From contig CAZLXI010000011.1 in NCBI GenBank assembly GCA_964563435.1, positions 1 through 64,000 on the forward strand: DNA of 64,000 bases, written 5' to 3'. Numbering within the stretch: the first letter of the stretch is position 1; each line of letters starts with the position of its first letter. This document shows positions 53,511 to 61,023 of this stretch, piece after piece. The notes under the pieces are model-generated. The model worked only from the letters and a program-made list of their open reading frames with translations. It did not search any database and had not been told where the DNA came from. This stretch comes from Leadbetterella sp964563435. GTDB taxonomy: Bacteria; Bacteroidota; Bacteroidia; Cytophagales; Spirosomataceae. A program made the translations under genes and the position numbers.

Positions 53511-54780
53511 GATACCGTGGGAACCGGGTAAACCGGAGCCCTACCGCAAAATCAAGCCGGTTCATTTGAATGGGTAACTCATGCCAGCTTTTCTCCGGAT
53601 TAATACTCTTTAATTGCCCGTAATTGTAACCGCATTCGAAGCTCAGGATCACATCACGGCCGGTTTCATTGTTACCGATCAGGAAATCGATCCCAAGGGT
53701 AGCGGCACCGCCCCAGGCACCGCCCTTATAGGCATAATTCATTTGATTGACGACTCCCTTGTCACTGTAAAAATAGTATCCCGGACTCACGGTGGCCACA
53801 ACAAACGTTTTATAGTCCATCCCTATACGCCCCAGCAGGGTGGGGCCTACAAACTTATGGTTCACCTTACTTTCCAATGACCGGATCTGGAAATAATCAT
53901 CCCCTCCCAAAGCTTTTGTAAAATCAAGGCTGCTGTTCTTATTCCGGGATTGATAACTTTGATAGGTTACCCCTATGCCTATATGGTCATTCAGGAAAAC
54001 GGCGGCATCTACCCCATAGACCCAGCCTCTTCTCAGCTTCTCATTGAAGAGACCATAGCTGGTCTTATCCGTGTTGTCGTCTATGATGTTTCCGAGCCCG
54101 CCCTTGAAACCTATGCGGTATTTGAGGTAGTTGGTAAATTCGGTTTTGCCTTTTAAAGGGGATACATATTCACTTTCTTTTTCACTCTCCCGGCCCTGAA
54201 ACGGGCTATCTTTCCTGCCTGTCTGCGACGACGTCTTACCCAAAGAAGAATCTTTTGTGAGGTTGTCTGCCACCGGCTGTGTCTTCCCGGAAGAAGCGCT
54301 GCTGCCTGCAGTAATTCCCTGCTCCTCCGCCTTCAGCGCTACCGGAAGAGATACATCTCTCTTTTCTGCCCCGGATGAAGAGCTTTTTACCGGGCTGCCT
54401 CCCGTACGGTCGCTCGTATTTACTACCTGCTGCTGTGTTTCTGTGGTAGTACGTTGGGCACTTGTTTTCTGCTCCGCCTTGGTCGAAGTACCCGAATTCG
54501 GGATTGCATCTACCGGCTCCTTTTTACCGGAAGGGAGATCCTCCGGGAAATAATTATATTTAAACGAAGAGATGAGGGTTTTGAAGATCTCGGTTCTTAC
54601 CGTCTTCCCTTTTTCATTCACATAGATATAGCCAAAGCGCATGGAAGATTCATCCACAATGCGGCAACGGATTTGCTCTCCCGCCTGTGTGATGATCAGA
54701 TCTCGTTGCGCGGCATCCCGTTGGGCAGCAGCTTTAAAAGCGATCAGTAATAATATTAACGTAAATATCCTTGAATACAT
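53503..54780 (-). CDS. Predicted outer-membrane protein
   Basis: 425 residues. A signal peptide ends 'FKAAAQ', followed by a duplicated 'QRDAAQRD' tract. Residues about 30-65 look like a small beta region ('AGEQIRCRIVDESSMRFGYI'). About 80-215 is low-complexity and Ser/Thr/Lys/Gln-rich, probably disordered. The last 190 residues read as an outer-membrane beta-barrel ('YLKYRIGFKGGLGNIIDDN', 'GIGVTYQSYQSRN', 'FVGPTLLGRIGMDYKTFV') ending 'AVGLRFTRFPRYLR'. I do not recognise the family. It overlaps rimO convergently by eight bases and is otherwise a single-gene unit. Confidence 0.7.
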   Translation of the reverse strand: MYSRIFTLILLLIAFKAAAQRDAAQRDLIITQAGEQIRCRIVDESSMRFGYIYVNEKGKTVRTEIFKTLISSFKYNYFPEDLPSGKKEPVDAIPNSGTSTKAEQKTSAQRTTTETQQQVVNTSDRTGGSPVKSSSSGAEKRDVSLPVALKAEEQGITAGSSASSGKTQPVADNLTKDSSLGKTSSQTGRKDSPFQGRESEKESEYVSPLKGKTEFTNYLKYRIGFKGGLGNIIDDNTDKTSYGLFNEKLRRGWVYGVDAAVFLNDHIGIGVTYQSYQSRNKNSSLDFTKALGGDDYFQIRSLESKVNHKFVGPTLLGRIGMDYKTFVVATVSPGYYFYSDKGVVNQMNYAYKGGAWGGAATLGIDFLIGNNETGRDVILSFECGYNYGQLKSINPEKSWHELPIQMNRLDFAVGLRFTRFPRYLR

Positions 54781-55083
54781 ATCCCGACATTTAGCGCTCC
54801 TCAGTAAACTATAACGAAGAACCGGTTGATTTCAGTGCTCAGAAGTAAATTCCAAAAATCATACCAGTTATCTGATTTTGAAAAAAAGTGATTTTACGGC
54901 ATAAAATTTGTGTGAAAATTTGCAAAAGTCTTAAATAGTTTGGATTTTTGACACAAAGACTGAGGCAGCACCTGCTTTCCATTAGAAAAACCATTGTTTT
55001 GCCCTGTCAATAATTATTCATCACCTAAACACTCATTGATACAATATGGTATAAAACTCTACGTTAACTAATGTGAAAATATA
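54781..55083. other. Intergenic region before the first sigma-factor gene
   Basis: About 300 AT-rich bases between the outer-membrane protein (-) and the sigma factor (+). No clean TAnnTTTG box with TTG is visible on either strand. I see no hairpin, repeat or further coding sequence. Confidence 0.45.
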
Positions 55084-55689
55084 ATGGACAAAAACAAAGT
55101 TAACGAAAGTGAGCTTATATCGGCCTATATAAGAGGAGATGAGAATGCTTTCACAATTCTTGTTAATCGTTACAAATCTAAAGTATACACTACCATTTAT
55201 CTTGTGGTAAAAGACAGCTATGTAGCTGAAGATCTTACCCAGGACACCTTCATAAAGGCCATAAAAACGCTGAAAGAAGGGCGATATAATGAAGAAGGTA
55301 AATTTTTACCGTGGATACTTCGGATAGCTCACAATCTTGCCATTGACTATTTTCGAAGAGCAAAGCGTTACCCGAACGTAGTGTTTGAGGATGGTAGTAG
55401 TGTATTTAACTCTCTGAATTTTGCAGAAGATTCCATAGAGTCGGCTCAGATCAAAAAGGAGTCTCATGAACACCTGAGGAGCCTGATCAAGAAGCTTCCG
55501 CAACAACAGAGAGAGGTATTGGTGATGAGGCATTATGAAGATCTGAGTTTTCAGGAGATCGCCGAAGCCACCGGGGTGAGTATCAATACTGCATTAGGAC
55601 GTATGCGTTATGCTCTTATCAATCTGCGAAAATTGATGAGTAAAACTAAATATGCCTATGACACAAACCTTTACATCGACTCAGAATGA
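55084..55689 (+). CDS. ECF-type sigma-70 factor
   Basis: 201 residues with sigma region 2 ('LVNRYKSKVYTTIYLVVKDS', 'YVAEDLTQDTFIKAIK', 'FLPWILRIAHNLAIDYFRRA', about 25-105) and region 4 ('LPQQQREVLVMRHYEDLSFQEIAEATG', about 140-185). There is no region 1.1 or 3, so it is an ECF-type factor. It overlaps a small gene of 80 codons by 38 bases, which by position could be its regulator. Target promoters are not evident. It is unlike the second sigma gene at 56489, so they are two separate members. Confidence 0.93.
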   Translation: MDKNKVNESELISAYIRGDENAFTILVNRYKSKVYTTIYLVVKDSYVAEDLTQDTFIKAIKTLKEGRYNEEGKFLPWILRIAHNLAIDYFRRAKRYPNVVFEDGSSVFNSLNFAEDSIESAQIKKESHEHLRSLIKKLPQQQREVLVMRHYEDLSFQEIAEATGVSINTALGRMRYALINLRKLMSKTKYAYDTNLYIDSE

Positions 55690-55894
55690 GATAATACGTT
55701 ATGTTTACAACGAAACCTCCCCTTCTGAAAATGTTCTGATCGAAGAGTGGATAGCCGGTGATACCGAAAATCTTGATTTTTACCTGGATTGCCTCCAGCT
55801 GAAAGAAGAAATGGATCAGATCGTGCTTGTCCCGAAAGACATCACATTAGAACGAATATTTGATTATTCGAGAAGTTACAAGCCTGCTTTTTAA
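55652..55894 (+). CDS. Small protein overlapping the ECF sigma gene
   Basis: 80 residues; start ATG 55652, or 55658. No membrane helix and no zinc-finger motif. The pattern 'ENEIIRYVYNETSPSENVLIEEWI'-type (seen here as 'NEIIRYVYNETSPSENVLIE') is acidic and helical, resembling the N-terminal part of small anti-sigma-type proteins. Overlap with the sigma gene implies co-translation, so regulator of the sigma factor is a reasonable guess. The last codons (KPAF, stop) are inside the terminator hairpin. Confidence 0.6.
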   Translation: MPMTQTFTSTQNEIIRYVYNETSPSENVLIEEWIAGDTENLDFYLDCLQLKEEMDQIVLVPKDITLERIFDYSRSYKPAF

Positions 55895-55905
55895 GCAGGC
55901 TTTTT
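55880..55905 (+). terminator. Terminator after the first sigma unit
   Basis: Stem AAGCCTGCTT/AAGCAGGCTT with a TTT loop, followed by TTTTTC. It contains the last codons and stop of the 80-residue gene. Confidence 0.9.
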
Positions 55906-55918
55906 CTTCTGAACATCT

Positions 55919-56227
55919 TTACATAAGGCCCAGTATCTTGGCGTATTTGAGCATGGCTCCGGGGTTGGATATCTTCAGCTTCCCCATCATCATGGCCATC
56001 ATCGGGTTGGTGTTGCCCTGGATGATAGACAGGAGATCTTCCTCTTTCACGGTGATGTTAACTTCTGCATCAGCGGCAGCTCCTTCGGCCGCTTCTATCT
56101 TCCCGTCCTTTACCGTAACATACATACTTTTACCCTTAAGATCAAAGTTGATCTGCGTATCAATCCCTTCCAGATCTTCCGGCTTTACTTTTTGAGTGAG
56201 CGAGTCAAAATATTCTTCCAGTGTCAT
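55919..56227 (-). CDS. SCP2-type sterol-binding domain protein
   Basis: 102 residues, a minimal SCP2 domain. Typical pieces are 'IDTQINFDLKGKSMYVTVKDGKIE', 'AEVNITVKEEDLLSIIQGNTNP' and 'MMAMMMGKLKISNPGAMLKYAKIL'. The fold binds lipids (sterols or acyl chains in other organisms), here presumably a bacterial lipid. It has no signal peptide, so it is cytoplasmic. It converges on the sigma-factor terminator and is probably a single gene. Confidence 0.88.
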   Translation of the reverse strand: MTLEEYFDSLTQKVKPEDLEGIDTQINFDLKGKSMYVTVKDGKIEAAEGAAADAEVNITVKEEDLLSIIQGNTNPMMAMMMGKLKISNPGAMLKYAKILGLM

Positions 56228-56381
56228 ATTCCGTTTAAAATATTATGCAAGCATACTGTTTTTAATCCATATTTACAAATAATCTTTCGGCTTTATGGCT
56301 GTAATTCCCTGAAAATAAAATCTCTCGAAATGTTCGCTAAACTTGCTAATTAAGGCCTTAACAAGTAAAATTAGCCTTTCA

Positions 56382-56415
56382 TTTGCACCAGATAATAAAA
56401 AATACCCTACTTTTG
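56382..56415 (+). promoter_or_regulatory. Promoter TTTG-N22-TACTTTTG of the sigma/mechanosensitive unit
   Basis: TTTG (56382-56385) and TACTTTTG (56408-56415) are separated by 22 bases, matching the Bacteroidota consensus. It precedes the second sigma gene, giving a leader of about 65 bases that includes a 19-codon frame. Confidence 0.75.
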
Positions 56416-56448
56416 CAGCAAATTTTTACCGCTAATACCGGAAAAAAA

Positions 56449-56508
56449 ATGATCCGTTTTGTTACTTTTTCCCTAAACCCCGTCAAAATTGAAATTCTCA
56501 AGATATAG
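56449..56508 (+). CDS. Possible leader peptide overlapping the sigma start
   Basis: A 19-codon frame from ATG 56449 ending at TAG 56506-56508. It lies between the promoter and the TTG start at 56489 and overlaps it out of frame by 20 bases. Translational coupling is possible, but such a short frame may be chance. Confidence 0.3.
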   Translation: MIRFVTFSLNPVKIEILKI

Positions 56509-57088
56509 CACCCATAAAGATGAGGAGTTGGTAGCTCTTTATGTAACCAGCCAAAGAAACGAGTATTTTGAAGAAATTTATGAAAGGTACGTCAATAAGG
56601 TTTACCGTAAATGTTACTCCTTTGTTTACAACCAGGAAAAAGCGGAGGACCTGACGCATGACATTTTCCTGAAGCTGATCGTGAAAATCGGGAGCTTCAA
56701 GGAAACGTCTAAGTTTTCGACCTGGCTGTATTCCATTACCTATAATTACTGTATGGACCAGATAAGAACAGGTAAAAGAAGAACAGAGGTAGCCTTGCAT
56801 GAAAATGTAGAGATCAGTGACGATGACGACAGCGGAGTTCTCGATTTTCAAAGCAATGAAATAACGAGGAGCCTGAAGCAGATGGCTTCCGACGAACGGG
56901 CGATCCTGCAGATGAAGTATCAGGAAGATTTCAGTATAAAGGAAATTGCCGATACGCTTAACATCACCGAAAGTGCCGTTAAGATGCGGCTGATGAGAAG
57001 TAAGGAAAAACTGAAGAAGATCTACCTGGAGAATATAGCGGTCTTTGTACTGATCATAATGAAGATACTAAGTCTCTTTGAAAAATGA
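56489..57088 (+). CDS. Sigma-70 family (ECF-type) factor with TTG start
   Basis: 199 residues. A stop codon in frame at 56474-56476 means the start must lie at TTG 56489 or later; TTG fits the family N-terminus. Region 2 ('YERYVNKVYRKCYSFVYNQEKAEDLTHDIFLKL'-type; shown in part as 'EKAEDLTHDIFLKLIVKIGS') and region 4 ('RAILQMKYQEDFSIKEIAD', 'NITESAVKMRLMRSKEKLKK') are clear. A C-terminal hydrophobic stretch (about 182-194, 'IAVFVLIIMKILSLF') is unusual for a sigma factor and could associate with the membrane. It is the first gene of a unit with a small protein, MscS-like, DUF3078 and MscL genes. Confidence 0.88.
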   Translation: MKFSRYSTHKDEELVALYVTSQRNEYFEEIYERYVNKVYRKCYSFVYNQEKAEDLTHDIFLKLIVKIGSFKETSKFSTWLYSITYNYCMDQIRTGKRRTEVALHENVEISDDDDSGVLDFQSNEITRSLKQMASDERAILQMKYQEDFSIKEIADTLNITESAVKMRLMRSKEKLKKIYLENIAVFVLIIMKILSLFEK

Positions 57089-57267
57089 TAGATGATGAAG
57101 AGCAATTAGAAGTTTCGCCCCATCTCAAAAAGCTGCTGGTGTCGGAAATAGACCTTATCCGCGATGCCATGCTGATACTTGGGGTTTTTACCGACGGTGG
57201 TGTAAAAACCGGCCTGAAACTTCTGGAGGACCTAAACAATGATATACCTGCAAAAAACGATGAATGA
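57085..57267 (+). CDS. Small conserved-context protein after the sigma factor
   Basis: 60 residues; starts in ATGA overlap with the sigma stop and ends in an 8-base overlap with the MscS gene start. It is acidic at both ends ('MIDDEEQLEV', 'NDIPAKNDE') with a hydrophobic middle ('IRDAMLILGVFTDGGVKTG'). The tight overlaps on both sides argue that it is real. Function is unknown; regulator or accessory of the neighbouring sigma factor is a guess. Confidence 0.65.
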   Translation: MIDDEEQLEVSPHLKKLLVSEIDLIRDAMLILGVFTDGGVKTGLKLLEDLNNDIPAKNDE

Positions 57268-58096
57268 GTTTCCAGACATTAAACAGATCCTGATCAATAC
57301 CTTCTCTAAATTGATCGAGCAGTCCAGCACTTTTATTTCCAACCTGATCAGTGCCGTACTCATTTTAACCATCGGCTGGGTAGTAGCCCGGGTCGCGGCT
57401 TTTCTCTTCAAATCTTTCTTTTCAAGAGTGGGTGTGGACAAGCTCGGAGAAAAGATTCAGAACATGGAGATGCTGAGGAAATACCAGCTCGATTTCAAGC
57501 TCAGCCAGGTCCTTTCCCAGATCGTGTTTATCCTCATCATGCTGTTTCTGTCCGTATCGGCCGCAGATACACTGGGAGTGCCTGCCATCTCCAATATGTT
57601 TATGATGCTGGTAGACTTCATCCCTAAACTGGGAGTAGCCATCATGATGACCCTGCTGGGGCTTTTCGTGTCTGACCTGGCCCGCAAATTTGTGGAAACG
57701 CTCTGCAAATCCTTTAATATCGCTGCCGGCAAGCTGATCAGTATGGGCGTCTTTTTCTTCCTGAGCTTTATTTCCGTTATCCTGGCCCTCGGCCAGGCCG
57801 GCATTAATACCAAGCTCCTCGAAAGCAGTTTCAATATCATGGTGGCGGGTCTGGTGCTGGCATTTTCCATTGGTTACGGTATTGCATCCAAAGAGATCCT
57901 TCTGAATATACTTAGCTCTATCTATTCCCGGAAAAAGTTCAGGGAAGGCGACATTGTGGAGATCCAGGGAGTAAAAGGTACCATCATACGCATGGACAAT
58001 ACCACTCTGGTGCTAAGCTCCGAAGGCAATGAAGTGTCTTTCCCCTTACGGGTCTTACAAACAGAGAAAGTAACGCTGTTTCAACAAAATCAATAA
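57260..58096 (+). CDS. Mechanosensitive channel, MscS family
   Basis: 278 residues from the ATG at 57260 (MNEFPDIKQILINTF); an in-frame ATG seven codons earlier is less likely because of the overlap. Several helices span 20-190, with 'TM_helix'-type repeats ('LISAVLILTIGWVVARVAAFLF', 'MTLLGLFVSDLARKFVETL'). The C-terminus (about 230-278) has the small beta domain of MscS ('REGDIVEIQGVKGTIIRMDN'). It would release solutes on osmotic down-shock. It is followed two bases later by the DUF3078 gene, so the same transcript is likely. Confidence 0.88.
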   Translation: MNEFPDIKQILINTFSKLIEQSSTFISNLISAVLILTIGWVVARVAAFLFKSFFSRVGVDKLGEKIQNMEMLRKYQLDFKLSQVLSQIVFILIMLFLSVSAADTLGVPAISNMFMMLVDFIPKLGVAIMMTLLGLFVSDLARKFVETLCKSFNIAAGKLISMGVFFFLSFISVILALGQAGINTKLLESSFNIMVAGLVLAFSIGYGIASKEILLNILSSIYSRKKFREGDIVEIQGVKGTIIRMDNTTLVLSSEGNEVSFPLRVLQTEKVTLFQQNQ

Positions 58097-58098
58097 TC

Positions 58099-59115
58099 AT
58101 GAAAAAACTAACATTTTTTGTACTCTTCTCTGCTCTGTTTCTGACCGGTACGTATGCCCAGAATGCAGGTGATGCACAAAAAAAAGTAGGCGAGGCGATG
58201 GCCGCAAAAGACCTGAAAGGTGAATTTAAAGACGGATGGAATAAAGCCTCGAGCTTCGGCGCAACCCTCAACATGACCGGGTTCAGCCAGAGCTGGAAAC
58301 AGGTAAATACAGGCGTGGTGGGAAACACCAACCTTCATTTTATACTCAAGCATCAGAACGCGCTGGTGAAAGGTAAAAATATCTGGATCAACGACTTTGA
58401 GGGACAACTGGGCTTCCAGAGCACCGGCAAAAACCCCACTACCAACAAACGGGAATTTAACCGGAACATCGACAAGCTGTTTCTGAACTCCCAGTACGGA
58501 AGAAAGGTATCCGACAAGGTGTCTGTCTTTGCCGAGGGAAACTTTATCTCCCAGTTCCTGGCCGTAAAAGATACCGAAAGCGAAACCAGCCGGAATATTG
58601 CTTCCGCCTTTATGACGCCCGGCTACCTGACCATCTCCACCGGTATCGAGTACCGCCCGGCAGATTATTTCACGGTAAAGCTGGCACCCCTGGCCAACAA
58701 ATGGACCTTCGTGAGTCATAAAGATGTGATTTATGATACAGCCACCGGCTATGCCTTCGGAGTGAACGTGGCAGAAGGGAAAAAGTCCCTGTCGGAATTC
58801 GGGTCCCAGCTGACCCTGGGCTTTAACAAGGAAGTGGTCAAAAATGTGAACCTGGGCTTCCGGTATAACTTCTTCAAGGCCTGGAAAGATACCGAAGGAA
58901 ACAAAAACAAACCGCTCGATCACCGTTTAGACCTCCTGGCCACGGCCAAGATCAACAAATACCTGAATGTAAACTTTACCTACATCGGGATACTGGATAA
59001 AGATGTTTTCGATCATAACACGTATAACAATACTACTCCGAAGCCTGGTGATCCCGTGCGGTCCAGCTGGCAAAGCGCAAGCGGTTTCGGAATAGGTTTC
59101 CTGGCCTCTTTTTAA
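58099..59115 (+). CDS. DUF3078-type outer-membrane protein
   Basis: 338 residues. A signal peptide ends 'TGTYAQ'. The body matches the DUF3078 pattern: 'GWNKASSFGATLNMTGFSQSW', 'LHFILKHQNALVKGKNIW', 'NIDKLFLNSQYGRKVSDK', 'GYLTISTGIEYRPADYFTVK', a beta-barrel ending 'ASGFGIGFLASF'. Function not known; some relatives are porin-like. Located between MscS and MscL genes with no internal terminator, it is probably expressed with them. Confidence 0.85.
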   Translation: MKKLTFFVLFSALFLTGTYAQNAGDAQKKVGEAMAAKDLKGEFKDGWNKASSFGATLNMTGFSQSWKQVNTGVVGNTNLHFILKHQNALVKGKNIWINDFEGQLGFQSTGKNPTTNKREFNRNIDKLFLNSQYGRKVSDKVSVFAEGNFISQFLAVKDTESETSRNIASAFMTPGYLTISTGIEYRPADYFTVKLAPLANKWTFVSHKDVIYDTATGYAFGVNVAEGKKSLSEFGSQLTLGFNKEVVKNVNLGFRYNFFKAWKDTEGNKNKPLDHRLDLLATAKINKYLNVNFTYIGILDKDVFDHNTYNNTTPKPGDPVRSSWQSASGFGIGFLASF

Positions 59116-59142
59116 TTTATTTACCCGTAAATTTTTAAAACT

Positions 59143-59538
59143 ATGTTTAAAGAGTTCAAAGAGTTTATTATGACAGGCAATGTCATCGACCTTGCCATCG
59201 CTGTGATCCTGGGTGCTGCCACCGGCGGAGTGGTTAACGGTTTTGTAGAGGATATCGCCATGCCTGTTGTAGGCTATTTTACCGGCGGTGCCGATTTTTC
59301 CGATCTCAAGTATGTGCTGACCCCGGCTTCTTTAGGGGCTGACGGTGTAGCCGTTCCTGAAAATGCTATCCGTTACGGGGCCTGGATCAATACCCTCATC
59401 AACCTCCTGGTCGTGGGTCTTGTCCTGTTTATCATTGTAAGAGCTTACAATAAGGTGAGAAAGCCTGCCGCAGAAGCTCCTGCCGGACCTACGGAAGTAG
59501 AGCTGCTGACCGAGATCCGGGATGCCCTGAAGAAATAA
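59143..59538 (+). CDS. mscL: Large-conductance mechanosensitive channel MscL
   Basis: 131 residues. The N-terminus 'MFKEFKEFIMTGNVIDLAIAVILGAATGG' is the MscL signature with helix TM1, followed by a periplasmic loop with 'FTGGADFSDLKYVLTPASLG' and TM2 ('YGAWINTLINLLVVGLVLFIIV'). The C-terminal bundle is short ('PTEVELLTEIRDALKK'). It opens at high membrane tension and prevents lysis. Last gene of the sigma/MscS/DUF3078/MscL unit; a long palindrome begins right after the stop codon. Confidence 0.95.
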   Translation: MFKEFKEFIMTGNVIDLAIAVILGAATGGVVNGFVEDIAMPVVGYFTGGADFSDLKYVLTPASLGADGVAVPENAIRYGAWINTLINLLVVGLVLFIIVRAYNKVRKPAAEAPAGPTEVELLTEIRDALKK

Positions 59539-59662
59539 AGATGTTTAAAAAGTAAGCAAACTGCTGCGTTGTTCTCGGAATTCGGTCTCAGTCACATACT
59601 ACAGTATGCTCCTTCGACCTCATCCTCAACGCCTTGCATTTTGCTTACTTTTTAAACATCTT
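59538..59662. repeat. Long palindrome after mscL
   Basis: Perfect 23-base outer arms (59538-59560, 59640-59662; core GTTTAAAAAGTAAGC) with further partial complementarity inside (GCGTTG / CAACGC) and an inner hairpin CATACT-AC-AGTATG (59595-59608). It begins one base after the mscL stop. Unlike the other elements it has no heptad unit and a complex interior of about 80 bases, so it is a separate repeat type. Confidence 0.88.
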
Positions 59663-59702
59663 TGGCAGTTCCAACCGGGTATTATTTTTCAGACCTGTAT
59701 CG

Positions 59703-59738
59703 AAAAAGGGGAAAGTCGGATGATTTTCCCCCTTTTTT
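59703..59738 (+). terminator. Terminator before ftsW
   Basis: A/G-rich arm AAAAAGGGGAAA pairs with TTTTCCCCCTTTTT (one bulge) and is followed by TTT. It lies between the mscL palindrome and ftsW and should end the mscL transcript. Confidence 0.8.
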
Positions 59739-59765
59739 ATTTTGACCGTAAATATTAATTCCCAC

Positions 59766-59801
59766 TTTGCTTTTTATGTCCTTTCAAAAATTATAAATTT
59801 G
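59766..59801 (+). promoter_or_regulatory. Candidate ftsW promoter
   Basis: TTTG at 59766-59769 and TAAATTTG at 59794-59801 with 24 bases between them; the leader to the ATG at 59851 would be about 45 bases. The spacing is slightly long, so moderate support only. Confidence 0.5.
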
Positions 59802-59850
59802 TTGAGTAATCATCCCGGATGATTCATGCTTTCCTAAACGATCCGTATTT

Positions 59851-61023
59851 ATGACTGAAAAACTAAGAAACCATCTGCAGGGTGACAAGCAGATCTGGTG
59901 GATATTAGGTCTTCTTTCGCTCATCAGCGTAGTGACCGTGTACAGTAGCATCAGCAGCCTGGCTTACCGTCAGGCGGGCGGCAATACGGAAGCCGTCATT
60001 CTGAGACATGTGCTTTTTCTGGTGATCGGTATGGTGGTCACTTACTTTGTACATAAAATAGAAATTTCCCGTTATGTACACATTGCCAAGATATTACTTT
60101 ATCTTTCCCCTTTTCTCCTCCTCTATACCCTGATGTTCGGGGTGAGCATCGGCCATGCCCGGAGGTGGATCAATGTATTGGGACTCTCCTTTCAGACCGC
60201 TGATTTTGTTAAGCTGATACTGATCGTGAACCTGGCCGCCATGCTGGCCAGCAGAATCCACATTGAATATAAACGGAAAGACCTGCTGCAGATCATCGCC
60301 TGGTGTGGACTTATCGTTTTCCTTATTTCGCTTTCCAGCTTCTCCTCTGCTATTATCCTCGGTTTTACCTGCTTCATCATCATGTGGATAGGAAAAGTTC
60401 CGGGCCGCTACCTCCGCTCGCTTACCCTGGTGATCCTGGGCGTGATCTCCTTTGCCCTGGGAGCCGGGTTTCTGATCAAGCGGACCACCGGAAAAGAGAT
60501 CGGCCGGGTATCTACCGTTATTGACCGTACGGAAGGATTTGTCGGCAAAGACCTGGACAGGGACGGTTACGTGGGCGGCTACCTCGGCGGAAAAAGCAGC
60601 CAGAAAAACTTCGCCCACGTGGCCATTGCCAAAGGGGGCATCCTGGGGGTGGGCCCCGGAAACAGCAGCCAGAAAAATGTACTGCCGGAGGCCTATTCCG
60701 ATTATATCTACTCTATTGTGATCGAAGAATATGGCCTGGTAGGAGGACTCTTTGTACTGTGCCTGTACCTGTGGCTGCTGGCCCGGGGAATTATCAATGT
60801 TGACCATACCAACCGGGCATTCGGCGGCCTCCTGTGTGTAGGCCTCACCCTGCTGTTGGTTTTCCAGGCTTTTGCCCACATGGCCATTAACGTAGGCCTG
60901 GGGCCTGTGACCGGGCAGACCCTCCCGCTGATCAGCCGGGGCGGTACCTCTGCCCTGTTCTCTTTTATTGCTATCGGCATCGTTTTAAGTGTCAGTAAAC
61001 ATTCCAGACCCCAAAGCGTATGA
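59851..61023 (+). CDS. ftsW: Cell-division lipid II polymerase FtsW
   Basis: 390 residues with about ten membrane helices. FtsW polymerises glycan strands at the division site together with a class B PBP. SEDS-family pieces are visible: 'GVSIGHARRWINVLGLSFQTADFVKL' as the loop after TM4, 'AYSDYIYSIVIEEYGLVGG' near 285-303 and 'GQTLPLISRGGTSALFSFIAIG' near the end. Between TM7 and TM8 is an insertion with 'GFVGKDLDRDGYVGG'. It overlaps murG by four bases (ATGA), consistent with the division cluster. Confidence 0.93.
   Translation: MTEKLRNHLQGDKQIWWILGLLSLISVVTVYSSISSLAYRQAGGNTEAVILRHVLFLVIGMVVTYFVHKIEISRYVHIAKILLYLSPFLLLYTLMFGVSIGHARRWINVLGLSFQTADFVKLILIVNLAAMLASRIHIEYKRKDLLQIIAWCGLIVFLISLSSFSSAIILGFTCFIIMWIGKVPGRYLRSLTLVILGVISFALGAGFLIKRTTGKEIGRVSTVIDRTEGFVGKDLDRDGYVGGYLGGKSSQKNFAHVAIAKGGILGVGPGNSSQKNVLPEAYSDYIYSIVIEEYGLVGGLFVLCLYLWLLARGIINVDHTNRAFGGLLCVGLTLLLVFQAFAHMAINVGLGPVTGQTLPLISRGGTSALFSFIAIGIVLSVSKHSRPQSV

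Larger units (their letters stand above)
59539..59850. other. Gene-free region between mscL and ftsW
   Basis: About 310 bases holding the palindrome, a rho-independent terminator and, near 59766-59801, a TTTG-N24-TAAATTTG promoter candidate for ftsW (spacing one base beyond the usual range). No coding sequence is visible. Confidence 0.6.

Noticed and set aside
58108..58923. 271-codon frame opposite the DUF3078 gene
   Set aside because: Same reason: no recognisable domain and the sense frame carries a signal peptide and barrel pattern.
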